This document shows, in pieces, positions 60,801 to 64,000 of a stretch of 64,000 nt of DNA. The notes beneath the pieces are model-generated. The model was not told the origin of the DNA, made no database searches, and saw only the letters and a list, made by a program, of their open reading frames with translations. Every line of letters starts with the position of its first letter. Position 1 is the first letter of the stretch. A program made the translations under genes and the position numbers. The DNA comes from Lamellibrachia columna (lineage: Eukaryota; Annelida; Polychaeta; Sabellida; Siboglinidae), in contig OY759275.1 of the NCBI GenBank assembly GCA_963662155.1, positions 1,455,501 through 1,519,500 on the forward strand, given 5' to 3'.

Positions 60801-63800
60801 AGCTTTGGTTGTTTATTACACCTAGCTAATCATTTATGACATACTTGCCAGTAACTCTAGATTTGGTTGTTTATTACACCTAGCTAATCATTTATGACAT
60901 ACTTGCCAGTAACTCTAGATTTGGTTGTTTATTACACCTAGCTAATCATTTATGACATACTTGCCAGTAACTCTAGGTTTGGTTGTTTATTACACCTAGC
61001 TAATCATTTATGACATACTTGCCAATAACTCTAGATTTGGTTGTTTATTACACCTAGCTAATCATTTATGACATACTTGCCAGTAACTCTAGGTTTGGTT
61101 GTTTATTACACCTAGCTAATCATTTATGAAATACTTTCCAGTAACTCTAGGTTTGGTTGTTTATTACACCTAGCTAATCATTTATGACATACTTGCCAGT
61201 AACTCTAGCTTTGGTTGTTTATTACACCTAGCTAATCATTTATGACATACTTGCCAGTAACTCTAGATTTGGTTGTTTATTACACCTAGCTAATCATTTA
61301 TGACATACTTGTCAGTAACTCTAGGTTTGGTTGTTTATTACACCTAGCTAATCATTTATGGCATACTTGCCAGTAACTCTAGGTTTGGTTGTTTATCACA
61401 CCTAGCTAATCATTTATGACATACTTGCCAGTAACTCTAGGTTTAGTTGTTTATTACACCTAGCTAATCATTTATGACATACTTGCCAGTAACTCTAGGT
61501 TTGGTTGTTTATTACACCTAGCTAATCATTTATGACATACTTGCCAGTAACTCTAGGTTTGGTTGTTTATTACACCTAGCTAATCATTTATGACATACTT
61601 GTCAGTAACTCTAGCTTTGGTTGTTTATTACACCTAGCTAATCATTTATGACATACTTGCCAGTAACTCTAGGTTTGGTTGTTTATTACACCTAGCTAAT
61701 CATTTATGACATACTTGTCAGTAACTCTAGGTTTGGATGTTTATTACACCTAGCTAATCATTTATGACATACTTGCCAGTAACTCTAGGTTTGGTTGTTT
61801 ATTACACCTAGCTAATCACTTATGACATACTTGTCAGTAACTCTAGGTTTGGATGTTTATTACACCTAGCTAATCATTTATGACATACTTGCCAGTAACT
61901 CTAGGTTTGGTTGTTTATTACACCTAGCTAAACATTTATGACATACTTGTCAGTAACTCTAGGTTTGGTTGTTTATCACACCTAGCTAATCATTTATGAC
62001 ATACTTGCCAGTAACTCTAGGTTTGGTTGTTTATTACACCTAGCTAAACATTTATGACATACTTGTCAGTAACTCTAGGTTTGGTTGTTTATCACACCTA
62101 GCTAATCATTTATGACATACTTGCCAGTAACTCTAGGTTTAGTTGTTTATTACACCTAGCTAATCATTTATGACATACTTGCCAGTAACTCTAGGTTTGG
62201 TTGTTTATTACACCTAGCTAATCATTTATGACATACTTGCCAGTAACTCTAGGTTTGGTTGTTTATTACACCTAGCTAATCATTTATGACATACTTGTCA
62301 GTAACTCTAGCTTTGGTTGTTTATTACACCTAGCTAATCATTTATGACATACTTGCCAGTAACTCTAGCTTTGGTTGTTTATTACACCTAGCTAATCATT
62401 TATGACATACTTGTCAGTAACTCTAGCTTTGGTTGTTTATTACACCTAGCTAATCATTTATGACATACTTGTCAGTAACTCTAGGTTTGGTTGTTTATTA
62501 CACCTAGCTAATCATTTATGGCACACTTGCCAGTAACTCTAGGTTTGGTTGTTTATTACACCTAGCTAATCATTTATGACATACTTGCCAGTAACTCTAG
62601 CTTTGGTTGTTTATTACACCTAGCTAATCATTTATGACATACTTGCCAGTAACTCTAGATTTGGTTGTTTATTACACCTAGCTAATCATTTATGACATAC
62701 TTGCCAGTAACTCTAGATTTGGTTGTTTATTACACCTAGCTAATCATTTATGACATACTTGCCAGTAACTCTAGGTTTGGTTGTTTATTACACCTAGCTA
62801 ATCATTTATGACATACTTGCCAATAACTCTAGATTTGGTTGTTTATTACACCTAGCTAATCATTTATGACATACTTGCCAGTAACTCTAGGTTTGGTTGT
62901 TTATTACACCTAGCTAATCATTTATGACATACTTGTCAGTAACTCTAGGTTTGGTTGTTTATTACACCTAGCTAATCATCTATGACATACTTGTCAGTAA
63001 CTCTAGGTTTGGATGTTTATTACACCTAGCTAATCATTTATGACATACTTGCCAGTAACTCTAGCTTTGGTTGTTTATTACATTAATACAATGGTAAAAT
63101 ATGATACGTTGAAATGAGGGAAGTTGAATGTTCTCTCCTGTTGCATGCTGCCGTTCAATGACTGAACTTATTAGTTATTTCAAAGTGTCTCAGTTGTACC
63201 AGCTGTACAATTTAGGGATGTTAAGTAACCATGTCGTCCACAATGTTTGTGTGAACAAAATGCCATCCATATGAATGTACAGTCCTGTTATTGCAGTTTA
63301 GCCTTTACATTACTTGTATTGTTTGTTCTCAGAGATTGTAGCCATCTTTACATTACTTGTATTGTTTGTTCTCAGAGATTGTAGCCATCTTTACATTACT
63401 TGTATTGTTTGTTCTCAGAGATTGTATCCATCTTTACATTACTTGTATTGTTTGTTCTCAGAGATTGTATCCATCTTTACATTACTTGTATTGTTTGTTC
63501 TCAGAGATTGTAGCCATCTTTACATTACTTGTATTGTTTGTTCTCAGAGATTGTAGCCATCTTGCTACCAAACTGCTACGGTGCTAAAAGTGTTGTGTTC
63601 ATATTTTTCCGGATATCTGGTTGAGCTACCATCAGACAACACCAAGCTGGATTGCATATTTATTGCACCTGGTGTCGCCATCTGGTGGACTAACCTGATA
63701 AAATAGGATTACGCAGTGTCATCTAGTGTCAGAGTACAAATAATATTTAGCAGGAGCTGTATGCATGTTTTCTGTATAAAGATTATTACAAGAAATGACA

Positions 63801-63921
63801 CATGCTTTTATTTTAGCACAAACCAAAGAGAACACAGATCACCTACAACAACAGGCCGCTGCACTGAGAGCCCAAGATCAACAGCTCCGAGAGGCCAGGA
63901 CAGCTCAGGAGAATACGACAG
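51322..63921 (+). CDS. CXorf38/DZIP3-like HEPN-domain protein, five exons, 3' partial
   Basis: Joining 51322-51822, 54289-54447, 55496-55597, 56404-56488 and 63817-63921 gives a continuous frame of about 318 residues; the last exon has a donor, so the gene continues past the window. I chose ATG 51322 because homology to vertebrate CXorf38 starts almost immediately (VIGQLNDPEYLNWLKATRAL). Shared features are CSQWLADIV, then NCDISQWPVESWQIAKAFM, LLKNCNYF, and VRQVRNSVMHTS at the exon 1/2 junction. The last contains R-N-x3-H (Arg172 to His177), the HEPN motif that in active members forms the RNase site. Cys pairs in residues 60-95 (CSGPC, CPSNVC) may bind metal. From about residue 221 exons 3-5 are Gln/Ala/Glu-rich, helical and probably coiled-coil. 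The function of CXorf38-type proteins is not established; an RNA-directed or innate-defence role is inference. An upstream non-coding exon is possible. Confidence 0.8.
51870..51965. repeat. 28-bp tandem repeat, 3 copies, in intron 1
   Basis: Units of cacactgaacatgcacactg plus caaacacg; alternating purine/pyrimidine character. Confidence 0.9.
52026..52150. repeat. ~43-bp tandem repeat, 3 copies, in intron 1
   Basis: Units contain caactgacagtttgtccttg and cttttggtggtgctgt. Confidence 0.85.
52350..52600 (+). mobile_element. tRNA-derived SINE in intron 1
   Basis: The head at about 52359-52430 resembles a tRNA: an A-box-like acttggcggtagaacgccgg, an anticodon-arm-like region around ggtcaaagggacc, and a degenerate B box gattcaagtc. 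An unrelated body follows to about 52600. The head differs from the B-box array at 14.6 kb, so it is a separate SINE family. Confidence 0.6.
52613..54160 (+). repeat. 57-bp minisatellite in intron 1, about 27 copies
   Basis: The unit is agttaagctgtgatcagttg / tgtagggagtgcagcatcaa / gcgccaaacacagatcc. Its 19-codon period leaves a 417-codon + strand ORF (52601-53854) of a Cys-rich repeat (LSCDQLCRECSIKRQTQIQ), stopped by one TAG and then open again to 54160. It lies wholly between coding exons 1 and 2. Variation includes amino-acid-changing sites (Cys/Arg, Thr/Ile, Arg/Cys), so conservation of a protein is not evident. Confidence 0.93.
54289..54447 (+). CDS. HEPN gene coding exon 2
   Basis: 159 nt, 53 codons, acceptor acatttag|gtgcg, donor caacag|gtaaaa, phase 0 on both sides. 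It starts VRQVRNSVMH and so carries the HEPN Arg-Asn and His residues; the remainder aligns with the CXorf38 helix after this motif. Confidence 0.82.
54448..54950. other. Intron 2 proximal part
   Basis: Contains two small duplications: a segment with gatcacctgtctgtg at 54610/54664, and gtagctaatgtccttcatgctcag at 54727/54788. Otherwise unremarkable. Confidence 0.6.
54951..55537 (+). repeat. 75-bp repeat: splice acceptor plus start of exon 3, 8 copies
   Basis: Units begin at 54951 and every 75 bp to 55476 with tattgaaccctccttgttag, an acceptor-like end, followed by about 42 nt matching the 5' part of exon 3 (tccactccaattgatgtgag), then ctcttgatgcactc. In the last copy the exon sequence continues into unique coding DNA. 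Copies differ by single substitutions (ccaatt/ctaatt, gacgc/gatgc). The seven upstream copies reach TGA within ctcttgatg if used in the same frame and have no donor. Confidence 0.93.
55496..55597 (+). CDS. HEPN gene coding exon 3
   Basis: 102 nt, 34 codons, acceptor ccttgttag|atcatg, donor agacag|gtaatt, phase 0 both sides. It encodes STPIDVRDAAFMQHECQAW and a basic, Ala/Arg-rich end. The acceptor is the last of eight near-identical copies. Confidence 0.78.
55598..56403. other. Intron 3
   Basis: Unique AT-rich intron sequence, with no repeat or gene recognised. Confidence 0.6.
56404..56488 (+). CDS. HEPN gene coding exon 4
   Basis: 85 nt, acceptor tgttttcag|gacatc, donor ttggaag|gtagga, phase 0 in and phase 1 out. 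It encodes LVASDSALEVRLQAEIAEVK, an amphipathic-looking helical segment. Confidence 0.75.
56537..63081. repeat. 58-bp satellite filling intron 4, about 113 copies
   Basis: The unit is catttatgacatacttgcca / gtaactctagatttggttgt / ttattacacctagctaat. Diagnostic variants (ggatgtttatt, gtcagtaac, tttatcacac, agctttgg) recur in blocks. The ggatg variant recurs at spacings of 348 bp (6 units) near 58780, 59127 and 59475, then 9 and 5 units later, showing higher-order duplication. The first unit has a 4-nt insertion. Confidence 0.97.
63304..63561. repeat. 43-bp tandem repeat with acceptor-like ends, 6 copies
   Basis: The unit is tttacattacttgtattgtt / tgttctcagagattgtagcc / atc. Each copy has a pyrimidine-leaning tract ending ttctcag|ag, an acceptor-like site. 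The downstream sequence gives no clear exon before 63817. Confidence 0.93.
63674..63690 (-). promoter_or_regulatory. Single CTCF-like motif in intron 4
   Basis: gtcgccatctggtggac reads on the minus strand as CCACCAGATGGCGAC, a close fit to the CTCF core. Binding is inference. Confidence 0.3.
63817..63921 (+). CDS. HEPN gene coding exon 5
   Basis: 105 nt, acceptor ttttattttag|cacaaa, donor acgacag|gtatgg, phase 1 both sides, consistent with exon 4. It encodes TKENTDHLQQQAAALRAQDQ followed by LREARTAQE, strongly helical and coiled-coil-like. Later exons lie beyond the window. Confidence 0.78.
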
Positions 63922-64000
63922 GTATGGTGGATACTAATGTCTTCAGCTGTTAAAGCAAATATTCCGTGGAGAGGGAGATCACCTACAGCTGTTTGACACT

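Overview
This is eukaryotic nuclear DNA, most likely from an invertebrate animal. The evidence is spliced exons with GT/AG borders, tRNA-derived SINE sequence, APE-type non-LTR retrotransposons, hAT and Mutator-like DNA transposon remnants, and no bacterial-style gene packing. An HEPN/CXorf38-like gene, TTAGGG-like interstitial repeats and very dense minisatellites would fit amphioxus or a marine lophotrochozoan, but the species cannot be fixed from the sequence. By my estimate about 40% of the window is tandem repeat.

Layout. 1-3290 is a 27-bp minisatellite, followed by a foldback element and small arrays. 6190-6765 holds LINE 3' remnants. 7975-9478 is a decayed FLYWCH/MULE transposase with an internally amplified 88-bp segment. 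11730-12289 is a frameshifted SGNH-hydrolase-like remnant. 14572-15800 is a 54-bp array built from the B-box half of a tRNA-type SINE, followed by a long palindrome with telomere-like and CTCF-like motifs. 17640-21545 is a 62-bp minisatellite. 22385-22642 is the C-terminal part of an adenain-type cysteine protease of the kind carried by Polinton/Maverick elements. 22914-23164 is a cluster of CTCF-like motifs. 23255-30465 holds two convergent LINE copies of one family separated by a 36-bp satellite: one is broken, and the other has an uninterrupted 797-codon ORF but is 5' truncated. 31025-36345 holds 42-, 20- and 55-bp arrays. 37346-46577 is a nest of transposons: a 38-bp palindrome, a 3-kb inverted-repeat pair, two hAT MITEs with perfect 8-bp target duplications, a second LINE family and a 1.5-kb hAT-like element. 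46577-51045 is mostly unassigned, with one LINE remnant.

The only convincing host gene starts at 51322 on the + strand and runs off the right edge. Five coding exons (51322-51822, 54289-54447, 55496-55597, 56404-56488, 63817-63921) join in a consistent phase and encode about 318 residues of a CXorf38/DZIP3-like HEPN-domain protein with an R-N-x3-H motif, followed by a Gln/Ala/Glu-rich helical region. Its introns carry 57-, 75-, 58- and 43-bp tandem arrays. The 75-bp array is an eight-fold duplication of the exon-3 splice acceptor together with the first part of exon 3, the most unusual structure here.

A recurring theme is that tandem arrays were seeded from functional sequence: a transposase ORF segment, a SINE B box, and an exon 5' end.
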